Shown here in pieces: positions 41,123 to 50,084 of a stretch of 64,000 nt of DNA. The notes below the pieces were generated by a model. That model was not told where the DNA came from. It ran no database searches and saw nothing but the letters and a program-made list of their open reading frames with translations. Positions within the stretch are counted from its first letter, which is position 1; each line of letters opens with the position of its first letter. The translations under genes were made by a program, and so were the position numbers. Location: contig JAHLMK010000001.1 in assembly GCA_019915135.1 (NCBI GenBank), forward strand, positions 434,001 to 498,000, written 5' to 3'. Source of the stretch: Strobilurus pachycystidiatus. Lineage: Eukaryota > Basidiomycota > Agaricomycetes > Agaricales > Physalacriaceae.

Positions 41123-44100
41123 ATGTCCGTCATTAACCCAACCGGACTCACCGCTACCCAGCACCTGTTGGAGGATAAATCAAACTTCTACACATGGGTC
41201 ATCCAAGCCGAAGAGTGCCTCACCGGGAAGGGATTGAAGGGATACATCACCGGGAGCATCCAGCGACCCACCGCGACCGGGATAACGTCGACGACCGACA
41301 CCCCGGTATACTCCATAAACCCATCTCTCGAAGAATACCTGTACAGAGATGGTGTCGCACGCTCAATCATCATCAATAGCCTTATCAACCCCGTCGGCGC
41401 AGGCGCAGACCGTACAGGATCGGCGCAGAAGTGTTGGGAAGCGATTATCGAGACCTGTGCGCCACACAGCGACGCGGCGATCTCGTTGGCCGAACGGGAG
41501 CTGACTGAGACTGTCATGAATGACGATTCGACGAGGGAGGCAATAGAAGCGCACCTTACCGAGCTCCGAGACCGCCGCCATCGATTGCAAGAGCTCGGGA
41601 AGGCCATGACCGACAAGGACTTCAAGGGCGTCCTCATCCGATCTCTGCCACTCACATCAGAGTGGACGTCGTTCATCGGTACCCTCTATGCTCCTAGCCT
41701 TGCCGACGCTCTCGCACTCGTCGTATCCCACGGATTGACCTTAATTTCCATCCGCGCGAGGACTGCTAGGAACGCCAGCGGTCACGCATATAGCGCAACA
41801 TCGACATCGTCCACGTCGGGTCGTCACTGCAACAATCCCAATTGCAAGGCGAGGAACAAGAGCAGCCATTGGTTACGGGACTGTTACTGGCCTGGGGGAG
41901 GAAAGGAGGGTCAGTTCCCTCCTAATTTCGGAGCCAGAAACAGTGCGCATACCACTACAGCGCCGACGGCGCACTTTGCGTATGCACCCCATTACGCATT
42001 GTCGGCATCGTCTCCGTGGTCGTGTGGCTTTGACTGGGCTGACGAGCCATGCGGTATCGAGGTCCAATACCAGTGCTCCGTATCCATCGAGGACGTTGAT
42101 GATGAAGACGCGATAGTTATCGAGGACGTCCTGTCGGAAGACGCCAACCATCTTCTCGAGGAAGTTGACGGATCTGCAGCCTTCGCAACCGTTAGCCATC
42201 CCGTCGGATACAACAACACGCACCGTGTACCACTCGACTCTGGCGCAACCGACAACTTCTTCCGCCACCAGGGCGGGTTCACCAACTATCAACCAATGCC
42301 CGTAACGTATGGACAGTCGGCTCAATCGAGCGGCGGTTTCCCTATCCTGGGACGCGGATCAGTTACTCGAAGCATCCTCAGTGAAGGACGATGGGTAACA
42401 GTCACCTTCAAAAATGCACTTCACACGCCTACTCTCGCGTCTGACCTGATCTCCGTGAGCCAACTGGACAGAGCGGGTTGCCGTATCGAATTTGGTGGAG
42501 GAGAGGGTGTCGTCAGGAAGTCGGGGAAGGCGCTGTTCAGCGCTAAGGCAGGCGATGGAATGTACTCTGTCCAAATGCAACCACTTCCAGCAGCGATGTT
42601 GTCCACTAGCGCGCCGGCCTCGTTATGCCAATGGCACCGTCGATTCGCCCATGGTAGTCCTGACGCCATCAGGGAAATGGCAGATAAAAGTCTTGTTGAT
42701 GGACTCACCATCACCTCTCGAGACACTCCTGGTCAATGTGTTGACTGCATCCTTGCTCGCCAAACTCGTCGCCCATACGACAAGCCAACGGACCCTGACG
42801 TCGATGTCCTCGAGTTGGTCGCCTTCGATTTGTGGGGACCGTCGCGCACCGCCACGAAAACGGGCAACCTGTACTACATGGCGATTGTAGACTCGGGATC
42901 CGGAGGAAAATGGGCGGAGTTCATGAAGGACAAGAGCGATGCGTCGACGATTCCAGCGTTCGACCGGTTTCGAGTCATGGCTGAGGCAGAGACGGGGAAG
43001 CGAGTAAGAAAGGTCCGAACAGATAACGCCTTCTCATCAAAGGCGTGGGAGGACTACTTTACCAAACATGGTATCTTGCACGAAACCACGACGCCGTACT
43101 CGTCCGCGCAGAATGGACTCGCCGAACGCGCTATCCGACAGATGACCGACGACATGCGGGCAAATCTTCGTGACTCTGGACTACCTCCCGAGTACTGGGC
43201 GTACGCCGTCGCACACGGCGCCTATACCCGCAACTACATGCCCTCTCGTCGCCATCCAGGACGAATACCTCTCGGGATCTTCACCTCGAAGCGCCAGGAC
43301 GTGTCGCACCTACGCGTCTTTGGATCGCGTGGTTGGGCAATGGTGCCGACGATCAATGGAAATCAAATTGACGGTGGAGACAAGATTGACGATCGCGGGA
43401 TTGAGTGTACCTTTCTGGGGTATGCTCCTGGGTCGGGGAACTATATCCTTGAGGACAAGCAGGGTCGCATAATCGACGCTCGGAACGTTCGATTCGAGGA
43501 AGGTGTACCCCATCGAACGCTTGAGTCAGACGACATCGATTTCACGCCTGTGGGTATTAACCCACAACACCAAGGCGGTACGTCGGTCGTTGACTCGCGT
43601 GATGGGGATGTAAATCCTCCCGAGCCTGCACCTGCACCTGCGAGTCCAAGCCCCCAACCCGGACGCGTGCCTGTAACCGTCAACGCCGAGCCGCGACGAT
43701 CAGGACGCGTATCCCAACCTTCTCGAATTGCGCGTGAAAATGCAACGTTCGAGCAGAAGGAGAAGGACGCGCAAGCCTTGGGGGAGGAGTGGGCCTCCAG
43801 AGATCCCAAGGCCCGCGTTGCATTCTTAGATCCATCTTCGCGTCTTACCGGCGAATTGGACGACCACATCGCACTGATGGCCACCGAACCTGGCCTCTCA
43901 CGAGCACCCCGAACGTATGCCGACGCGATGAAATCAGACGCAAACCGCTGGCGCGCCGCGATGGATGTCGAGATGGATCAGCACCGAGTGAAGGGGACAT
44001 GGGAGTTGGGTACTCCCCCCGCTGGTGCGAACGTCATGGCATGTCGCTGGGTATACGACGTCAAGCTCGATGGAGACGGTCAACCGATCCGAGACAAGGC

Positions 44101-45466
44101 GCGCCTAGTTGGCAAGGGTTTTACTCAGCAGCTGGGTGTTGACTACACCGAGACTTGGGCCGCTGTCTCACGCATGGAGTCGATTCGCATGACCGCTGCA
44201 GTCGCCGCATCCATGGATCTGTCACTTTGGCAGGTGGACTTCGTAGCCGCGTACCTCAATAGCGTCCCCGATGTCGACATCTGGATGCAAAAACCGCCCG
44301 GATACGTGGTAGAAGGACGCGAGTCCGAGGCCTGCCATCTCAAAAAGACTATCTATGGGACGATGCAGGGCGCACACGACTGGGCTCGGACCCTCGAAGA
44401 GGGCTTTGTATCCATTGGCTATACCGCATCGAAGGCCGACCCCTGCATCCGTGTCAAACGCGACGATGGTGATTTTACGCTGACGGCAACGTATACGGAT
44501 GACGTGTGGGGAGCTTCCTCGAGTCGAGAAGTGGGTGAATTGCGGAAGTCAGAGCTTGCCAAGCTATGGGACATCAAAGATGTGGGGGAGAATCACCGCT
44601 TGCTTGGTATGCGCTCCGACCAGGACCTGGAGAAGGGAACTGTCTCCTTGTCCCAGCGTGCGTACTTTGAAGAAGTCTTCATTCGCCACAATCTCACTTC
44701 TATCACGCCCCGCTCGACGCCACTCCCTGTCGGTATCAACCTGGACGCTACCATGTCGCCAACCACCAACGACGAGAAGGAAGCGATGGCCGACATACCC
44801 TACCGCGCTGTGCTCGGATGCGTTATGTGGGCTCAACTGGCCACGCGTCCTGACTTATCATTCGCAGTCAGCCTACTTTCCCGATTCCAGAACAACCCCG
44901 GTATGGACCATTGGCGCGCCCTACTCCACGTTATGGGGTACATCAAGTCAACGATTGACTATGGTATCTCCTTCTCCCGCGACGCACCGCTCAAACCCTT
45001 TGGGTACGTCGACGCGAGCTACGGGGATTGCCCTGACACTAGGCGTTCAACGTCTGGTCAAGTCTTCATGATGGCCGGGGGACCGGTATCATGGAGCTCT
45101 AAAAGACAGTCCACAGTTGCACTGTCCACTGTCGAGGCCGAGTACGTATCGCTCTCTCGAGGCGCGCAACAGCTTCGATGGATGTTTGCTTGGATGGACG
45201 AGGTTGGACTACCACAAGAGCGCCCGGGACACCTGAAGGGTGACAACGAAGGTTCAGTTAGCCTTACCAGGAACACCCACGGCCACCACCGCGTCAAACA
45301 CATCGACTTACGCGCCCACTACATTCGAGAACTCGTCACCGCTAAAGAACTTGTTGTCGACAACATCCGAGGGACCGAGAACCCGGCCGACTTGTTCACC
45401 AAGCCCCTTCCTCGCGACTCTCACTATCGCTACCTCGCCGACCTCAACGTCGTTCGCCTTGAATAG
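41123..45466 (+). CDS. Copia Gag-Pol polyprotein, 1447 aa, intact
   Basis: A single frame with all modules in Copia order. Gag is at residues 1-250, with a zinc-knuckle-like CNNPNCKARNKSSHWLRDC. The protease has LDSGATDNF (about 373). The integrase has a zinc region (HRRFAHGSP .. CVDCILARQ) and core acids in LVAFDLWGP, VRTDNAFSS and NGLAERAIR. RT has WQVDFVAAYLN and the YTDD motif. RNase H starts GYVDASYGD and contains STVEAEY. The end NPADLFTKPLPRD is typical. No break is seen. It is nested in the Gypsy element, in opposite orientation. Confidence 0.96.
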   Translation: MSVINPTGLTATQHLLEDKSNFYTWVIQAEECLTGKGLKGYITGSIQRPTATGITSTTDTPVYSINPSLEEYLYRDGVARSIIINSLINPVGAGADRTGSAQKCWEAIIETCAPHSDAAISLAERELTETVMNDDSTREAIEAHLTELRDRRHRLQELGKAMTDKDFKGVLIRSLPLTSEWTSFIGTLYAPSLADALALVVSHGLTLISIRARTARNASGHAYSATSTSSTSGRHCNNPNCKARNKSSHWLRDCYWPGGGKEGQFPPNFGARNSAHTTTAPTAHFAYAPHYALSASSPWSCGFDWADEPCGIEVQYQCSVSIEDVDDEDAIVIEDVLSEDANHLLEEVDGSAAFATVSHPVGYNNTHRVPLDSGATDNFFRHQGGFTNYQPMPVTYGQSAQSSGGFPILGRGSVTRSILSEGRWVTVTFKNALHTPTLASDLISVSQLDRAGCRIEFGGGEGVVRKSGKALFSAKAGDGMYSVQMQPLPAAMLSTSAPASLCQWHRRFAHGSPDAIREMADKSLVDGLTITSRDTPGQCVDCILARQTRRPYDKPTDPDVDVLELVAFDLWGPSRTATKTGNLYYMAIVDSGSGGKWAEFMKDKSDASTIPAFDRFRVMAEAETGKRVRKVRTDNAFSSKAWEDYFTKHGILHETTTPYSSAQNGLAERAIRQMTDDMRANLRDSGLPPEYWAYAVAHGAYTRNYMPSRRHPGRIPLGIFTSKRQDVSHLRVFGSRGWAMVPTINGNQIDGGDKIDDRGIECTFLGYAPGSGNYILEDKQGRIIDARNVRFEEGVPHRTLESDDIDFTPVGINPQHQGGTSVVDSRDGDVNPPEPAPAPASPSPQPGRVPVTVNAEPRRSGRVSQPSRIARENATFEQKEKDAQALGEEWASRDPKARVAFLDPSSRLTGELDDHIALMATEPGLSRAPRTYADAMKSDANRWRAAMDVEMDQHRVKGTWELGTPPAGANVMACRWVYDVKLDGDGQPIRDKARLVGKGFTQQLGVDYTETWAAVSRMESIRMTAAVAASMDLSLWQVDFVAAYLNSVPDVDIWMQKPPGYVVEGRESEACHLKKTIYGTMQGAHDWARTLEEGFVSIGYTASKADPCIRVKRDDGDFTLTATYTDDVWGASSSREVGELRKSELAKLWDIKDVGENHRLLGMRSDQDLEKGTVSLSQRAYFEEVFIRHNLTSITPRSTPLPVGINLDATMSPTTNDEKEAMADIPYRAVLGCVMWAQLATRPDLSFAVSLLSRFQNNPGMDHWRALLHVMGYIKSTIDYGISFSRDAPLKPFGYVDASYGDCPDTRRSTSGQVFMMAGGPVSWSSKRQSTVALSTVEAEYVSLSRGAQQLRWMFAWMDEVGLPQERPGHLKGDNEGSVSLTRNTHGHHRVKHIDLRAHYIRELVTAKELVVDNIRGTENPADLFTKPLPRDSHYRYLADLNVVRLE

Positions 45467-45478
45467 GCGTTCGGACGT

Positions 45479-45485
45479 GGGGGAG
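45479..45485 (+). promoter_or_regulatory. Copia polypurine tract
   Basis: GGGGGAG directly before the TG of the 3' LTR at 45486. Confidence 0.75.
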
Positions 45486-45812
45486 TGTTGAAGTTCGTCC
45501 TTGCGCCACGGCGAACTTAGTTACCTTATTCGGACATTGCGCCACCCAGGCGCCTGTACAGTTCTGACTCATTCTCGATCGCTTATATATAGTAGAGTAT
45601 TTTCGTCTTCGATACCTCAGTCGTCTCGCTTACGCTGCGCACGTCTGAGGTATGTATTCTTACCGATATCTATGGACACTCGTACTTACTATTCGTGTAG
45701 AACCCTACTCATAGTTCTCCTCTGTTCTTAGGTATGAGTAGTCTCTAATACAGTCGTCTCGCTTACGCTGCGCACGTCTGAGAACCCTACTCATAGTTCT
45801 CCTCTGTTCTTA
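45486..45812 (+). repeat. Copia 3' LTR (327 bp)
   Basis: Identical to 39748-40074; followed by the target duplication TAACA. Confidence 0.95.
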
Positions 45813-45866
45813 TAACAGCGTATGAGCTTTCCGGTAAAGATACTGTATCTTCTTCCTTCATCAAGC

Positions 45867-47249
45867 TCAGTTGAAACCCCCTTGATTGTGAGGTACCATA
45901 GTATTTGCATACGAGGTATCCAAACGCATGTCTTCTGGTGCGAAGTCATCCGTTTGCCCAATAGTGGTTTGCGCTTTAACTTCTCGAAGACTATCTTCTT
46001 TGTACTTAAGAACCTGTTGCAAAGGTGACTTTCCACCAGCCCTTTCCTTTCTTAAAATCGGAAGGCCATTGTTGAAAAAGTCCCAGTTGGCTTCCGTAAT
46101 CACTAGCCAACCTTCCGTTTGCAAGTCAAATCTTTTCTTACACTGATCACGCATATGACCAGGTTCTTCACAGAAAAAGCAGCGCCCGGGTTGTGAATAC
46201 GACGTAGTTTGACCAGCTGGTACCAGACGGTTAGGGTTCTGCAAAATTCGAGTCGGATTTGCAGTGTTCCCTCCCGTATAGGGTATCTGGTTGGATCTGT
46301 TCGTACCCATAGGCGGTTGAACAGTGATAGGTGCCGATTGAACAAAATTCGAGATCGAATTGGTATCTTGGTAATTCATTGTTCTCGCATTCAACAAGGA
46401 AGCGTTGATTGTATCAAGGAATCGTTGATGATTCTTTTGATTTTCTTCCTTCTCGCGCGCCATCTCTACTCGATCTTTTTCTCTAGCTTTTTCTGATTGT
46501 ATCAGGATATCCCTTAGTGCATTGAGTGCACTATTGGTATCCGTCAAATCTTCAGTCTTGACTCTTGAAGTACCGGTTTCTGTCTTGTGGGACCCTTTGG
46601 TCCTATAGACTGCCGTTTCTTCCAACACGCTGGTAATAGCGCCTACAACATTGGTGATGTTGTTGTACCAATCCAACACCGTTGTTGCTGCCGGTTTGTT
46701 GGTTCTTAAATGACCAGTAGTACTGGCCCAAACTGCATTTGTTACACAGTCTTGGATTCTTTCCACGGCTTTCTTGTCCGTGATTTCACCCTTCTTAACT
46801 AAGTACCGCAATATGTGCAGTACTTCTCTTTGAAAAACATTCCACCTGTCTTTGTGGTCAACAGGCCGTTTTTCGAATTTGACAATAGCATCCTCTAGAT
46901 CGTCTAGAGAATACTTGGTGTCATCTTTGCCTCTGTTATAGCTAGACAACAAAGCCGACTTGAATTCTTTCCACTCTCCTCTAATGAAAGTAGGCATATT
47001 TAACCATTGGTCTCGAATGGTTTCTGGCACAAAGTTACACGCGATTTCAATCATCGTGCCTTCATCCGTAATACCAGACTCGCCAATGATTTGTTCAATC
47101 ACCCTTAGAAAATCGGCTATGTTTTCCGATTTTCCATTGAAGTTTGGCGCATTGCTGGTGCCATACTTGGGTATCTTTTTGTCTTTTATGTCTTCTCTCC
47201 ACTTCAGAGAAGGAAATTCATCGATGACTAGCGCTCGAACAGTAGTCAT
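45867..47249 (-). CDS. gag: Gypsy gag (capsid and nucleocapsid)
   Basis: 461 codons from the first in-frame ATG (47249) to the stop at 45867. The capsid-like part includes NFNGKSENIADFLRVIEQI and WLNMPTFIRGEWKEFKSAL. A charged Lys/Glu helix follows (EKAREKDRVEMAREKEE), then a CCHC zinc knuckle CFFCEEPGHMRDQCKKR (about residues 345-361) for RNA binding. The same frame stays open upstream of 47249 for about 145 more codons, to the LTR border, without an ATG. The real start may therefore lie further 5' or be supplied by splicing. The slippery site GGGTTTC two codons before the stop connects it to pro. Confidence 0.85.
   Translation of the reverse strand: MTTVRALVIDEFPSLKWREDIKDKKIPKYGTSNAPNFNGKSENIADFLRVIEQIIGESGITDEGTMIEIACNFVPETIRDQWLNMPTFIRGEWKEFKSALLSSYNRGKDDTKYSLDDLEDAIVKFEKRPVDHKDRWNVFQREVLHILRYLVKKGEITDKKAVERIQDCVTNAVWASTTGHLRTNKPAATTVLDWYNNITNVVGAITSVLEETAVYRTKGSHKTETGTSRVKTEDLTDTNSALNALRDILIQSEKAREKDRVEMAREKEENQKNHQRFLDTINASLLNARTMNYQDTNSISNFVQSAPITVQPPMGTNRSNQIPYTGGNTANPTRILQNPNRLVPAGQTTSYSQPGRCFFCEEPGHMRDQCKKRFDLQTEGWLVITEANWDFFNNGLPILRKERAGGKSPLQQVLKYKEDSLREVKAQTTIGQTDDFAPEDMRLDTSYANTMVPHNQGGFN
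45873..45879 (-). promoter_or_regulatory. Gag-pro -1 frameshift site GGGTTTC
   Basis: G GGT TTC in the gag frame, followed by AAC TGA. The -1 frame continues open (CAA CTG AGC TTG) into pro. A small stem AAGATA/TATCTT about 25 nt downstream could assist. Confidence 0.7.
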
Positions 47250-47688
47250 TCTTGGAGGTATAAACGTAGGAATGTTTAAAAGATCTTGGTAGTTTTCTAA
47301 GGCTCGGCTTAAAAGTAGAAATTCGAGTTCGGATTGTTCAAGATCAGAATAACTCTTTCTAGGAGCTAATCTTCTTCGAATTGGCGGGGGATGTTCAGCT
47401 AACCTGCGAACTTTTTCCCGTACTTTTTCTGGTTGATCGTTGAATAGGGCTCCTACCCGTAGTCTTTTCTTTCTTAAACTTCTAGTTCCTACTTGGACAC
47501 TTTGTAGTTCAGATTCTTCAGGAGCAATTCGAGATCCACTAGCAACCGGTGGTGTTTCCGGGTTTGCGTCTAGTTGACTTCGGGTGTATTTAGCAGACTG
47601 TCTGCCTTTCTTAGACGTTTTTAGATATAAAGACCACCGATTTGGTTGATCAAAATATAGGACCCCCTCGCGGTGGGCTCCAAAAAGT
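47250..47688 (-). other. Gypsy 5' leader with an open frame upstream of gag
   Basis: In the gag frame there is no stop from the LTR border to the gag ATG. The predicted peptide is basic (RSLRKKRLRVGALFN, RRLAEHPPPIRRRLAPRK). A candidate primer site TGGAGCCCACCGCG starts 6 nt after the LTR, but it does not read like an ordinary tRNA 3' end. Confidence 0.5.
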
Positions 47689-49519
47689 TGATGTGCACGT
47701 TATTTTAGAGGCGTAGAATCACACCTAACAAACAACACAACTCTTAATACTCCGAATGAGAGTAAAGTTTCTGCGGTTTTGGAATATTGGGTTTTGCAAT
47801 AGAAAATCGAGCTTGATTTACTACAACACTACACTTGAAAAACAAGGTTCTTGCGTAACAGAAACGTAGGTGTGCACAAAGTGCGAGTTTGAAGGGGGTG
47901 GTAGGGATTTTGACCGATTGACAAATCGTCTGGTTTTCAGGGAACAATACACAAGCCTCTGACTGAACTTAAACTATGCGACTTTCACAATCCTCGCGCT
48001 GGAGGGGTTGTATCAAGAACACGATAGTCTACTGCCACACTTGGTATGTTTCTTATAACCTCGGTAGGAGCTTATTCTTTGAGTTTGAGTGTTTTGCGTG
48101 GGTTTTAGACCAAATCGTGCTCGAATTGCACTTGAACTCGCAAGAGGTTATGCTGGTTAACGCTTTTCGCGACTGAACGGTCCTCTCTAGGGAAAGGCTG
48201 GCTCAGACTGCAAAGTCTCTGTAGTGTCTCTAGGGAGATACTATGCTCAGAAACACCGCCTCTAGTACGTTGAATTCAAGGAACTTTGCTCTTCGATTAA
48301 GTTCACTTTTGTTCTAAACCCTTGCTCTTAGTGCGTTAGGTTTGTTCTTTGGTTCTTAGGTTTGACTCGAATTCGAGTTTCTTTGGGTGCGTGCAAATCG
48401 AATTCGATTTTGTACAGAGATAGATTACTACAGTAGAGCTTTGTGGGCTCGTGGCTGCGGGTCACTAAACTAAACTACTATACTGTATCGACGCTTCTTT
48501 TATACAAACTGGTCCCTACTGTACACTAATCTTAACTTACTAACTAATAGCCACTTGGAGTTAATTTCCGCGCTGTAGACACCAGTCTAGGCGCTTCCAT
48601 TTCCTTATTATGCCAGTTTATTCATGACGAACCCTCTAGAGTTGATCCACGTTGACTAATTTCAAGCTCGGATTGCAACATCCTTGCGTGCTATCGGTCG
48701 AATCTATCACATGGGGTTCATCTTCTCTTGGCTCTTAATTGTTCTGAATGCTTCTTTGCGACTCGGATTCTTCAGATTGCGTCACCAATTCAGTCTCGAT
48801 TATCTGATTGAGTCTAGAGCTTCATTTCGCTTAAGAATCCACTCTAAGATCCATGGTAGATCGTTGACTTGTTGTTCGCAATCTGTCTGCTTGTTCCAAT
48901 CTCTACTGATTTCAGGTCAGATTTAATCACCTGAGATCTGAAGAAGCTTGGCTTCTTGATTCTTAACACTCTTGGCATACTGCGGATTATTCATGAAGAA
49001 CACTTGATCATCTTTATCTTTATTGGCTTCTTCGAATAGCTCGGCTGTTACTCGATTTTGTGCTATCGTGGGTTCTAGACTTAGAATTCCAAGGGGATAG
49101 TTGTATCTTGTGATAACATTACTGGGCTTTCATCCCCATTTATGCTGACCTAGACCATTCTGTAGCTTAACCCCATTCTACTCATCAGCAGGAAGTGAGC
49201 TAATCGAACTCTAATCGTCTATGAACAACACTGACAAAGTCGAGTCCGAATTACTTGGAACTCGAGTTCGTTTCTTAGACGAGTCCTCTTTAAGAATGTG
49301 TACGTGATGTTGACTTGATAAATCAAGTGGGCACTTTGGATGGTGATATTCGAAGATGAATTTCTCCTGGAGGCTCATTCTTGCCCTAATGAGGTCTCCG
49401 TATTATCACTGGCAATCTTATGGTCTCTCGTTAGATGTATCGTGCATTTCGGCTTCGAGTCTTATCTAGAAATCGCAAAATTCTCGGTTTCTAGGCTCAG
49501 GCGCGCATAAAGCGTGTCA
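47689..49519 (-). repeat. Gypsy 5' LTR (1831 bp)
   Basis: The partner of 16859-18689 with one observed difference. The minus-strand TATAAAAG at 48497-48504 would give a U3 of about 1 kb. Followed by ACGC (49520-49523). Confidence 0.93.
48497..48504 (-). promoter_or_regulatory. Putative Gypsy LTR promoter TATA box
   Basis: TATAAAAG on the minus strand inside the 5' LTR, pointing toward gag. Confidence 0.45.
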
Positions 49520-49529
49520 ACGCGTAACT

Positions 49530-49557
49530 ATAATATTGTCCGGGGGGGGCCCTCATA
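49530..49557 (-). repeat. Right terminal inverted repeat of the IS3EU-like element
   Basis: The inverse of 2345-2372; ends CCCTCATA and is followed by GATGTC at 49558-49563. Confidence 0.75.
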
Positions 49558-49563
49558 GATGTC
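49558..49563. repeat. 6-bp target-site duplication, right
   Basis: GATGTC, identical to 2339-2344. Confidence 0.75.
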
Positions 49564-50084
49564 GATCGGCTCAGGACCGGCTTCAACTCGAACTCCGACC
49601 ATTAAGTACTTGAAGTTTGAACATTCTGCAAGTTCGGCACGGTGTGATATCATCATTCACCTCCACTCACTGATTGAAACCACGCATCAGAGTGGTTGAG
49701 TGCCCCTCGGCAGCGGGCAACACAGCGAAGTTCCAAGAGACGTAACACTGACAGCGTAAACTCCGCTGGTAAGCACCTGACTGAATGTTGAGCTCTCGCT
49801 TTTCTGCCGCGCTTCTGTCTCCGACGTTTCTCTGATACAGCGAAGTGCGATTAGGTCTAAAGGAGCGAACTCTTGAGAGAAATCCGTGATGAATTGGTCT
49901 GTTGCTTCCGACTTCGTACATTAATATCTAAGACGTGCTACTCAACGCTCCGGCTCTACTGCTTTCACTAACTCTCACACGTATTTTTGACCGAATAGTC
50001 AAGTCAAATCAATTCTGGAAAAGAGACAAGAAACTTCCAAGTAACAATGTAACACACGATCGTACGATACTCAATGGACTCATC
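49564..50084. other. Continuation of the split dispersed repeat, then intergenic
   Basis: GATCGGC .. TTCAACTCGAACTC resembles 57540-57570, the continuation of copy 2 of the repeat. The rest holds no supported gene. Confidence 0.5.

Larger units (their letters stand above)
39748..45812 (+). mobile_element. Copia LTR retrotransposon, 6,065 bp, with internal inverted duplication
   Basis: Identical 327-bp LTRs (39748-40074 and 45486-45812) run TGTTGAAG .. TTCTTA. They are flanked by the 5-bp duplication TAACA (39743-39747 and 45813-45817). One 1447-codon Gag-Pol frame has integrase before RT, which defines Copia. Between the 5' LTR and gag lies an extra 932-bp inverted copy of its own RT region. 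Identical LTRs mean a very recent insertion. Confidence 0.95.
16859..49519 (-). mobile_element. Giant Ty3/Gypsy-type LTR retrotransposon with extra genes
   Basis: It is bounded by 1831-bp direct repeats (16859-18689 and 47689-49519). Read on the minus strand these begin TGACACGC and end GCACATCA, and they are flanked by the 4-bp duplication ACGC (16855-16858 and 49520-49523). The order on the minus strand is 5' LTR, gag, pro, pol (RT, RNase H, integrase), three antisense tRNA-like sequences, two zinc-cluster genes, two oppositely oriented genes, polypurine tract, 3' LTR. A Copia (39748-45812) and a Plavaka (32377-38603) are nested in it. Without them and their duplications the element is about 20,362 bp, very long for a fungal Gypsy element. 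RT before integrase, with no chromodomain seen, defines the class. Confidence 0.9.
2345..49557 (-). mobile_element. IS3EU-like integrase transposon (about 14.5 kb native), interrupted by a giant Gypsy element
   Basis: The ends are inverted: TATGAGGG, then 8 variable bases, then GGACAATATTAT at 2345-2372, with its reverse complement at 49530-49557. Both are flanked by the 6-bp duplication GATGTC. Subtracting the Gypsy insertion and its 4-bp duplication leaves about 14,548 bp. Inside are three intron-rich genes: HECT-like (plus), TET/JBP-like (minus) and a DDE integrase (minus). As I recall, eukaryotic IS3EU elements combine an integrase-like transposase, TA-starting ends and 6-bp duplications, so that superfamily is the best fit. 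The class name is inference. The boundaries are read from the sequence. Confidence 0.75.

Noticed and set aside
40049..41164. A separate minus-strand reverse transcriptase gene
   Set aside because: It is the inverted copy of the Copia RT segment. The frame runs into LTR and leader sequence at both ends and has no start of its own.
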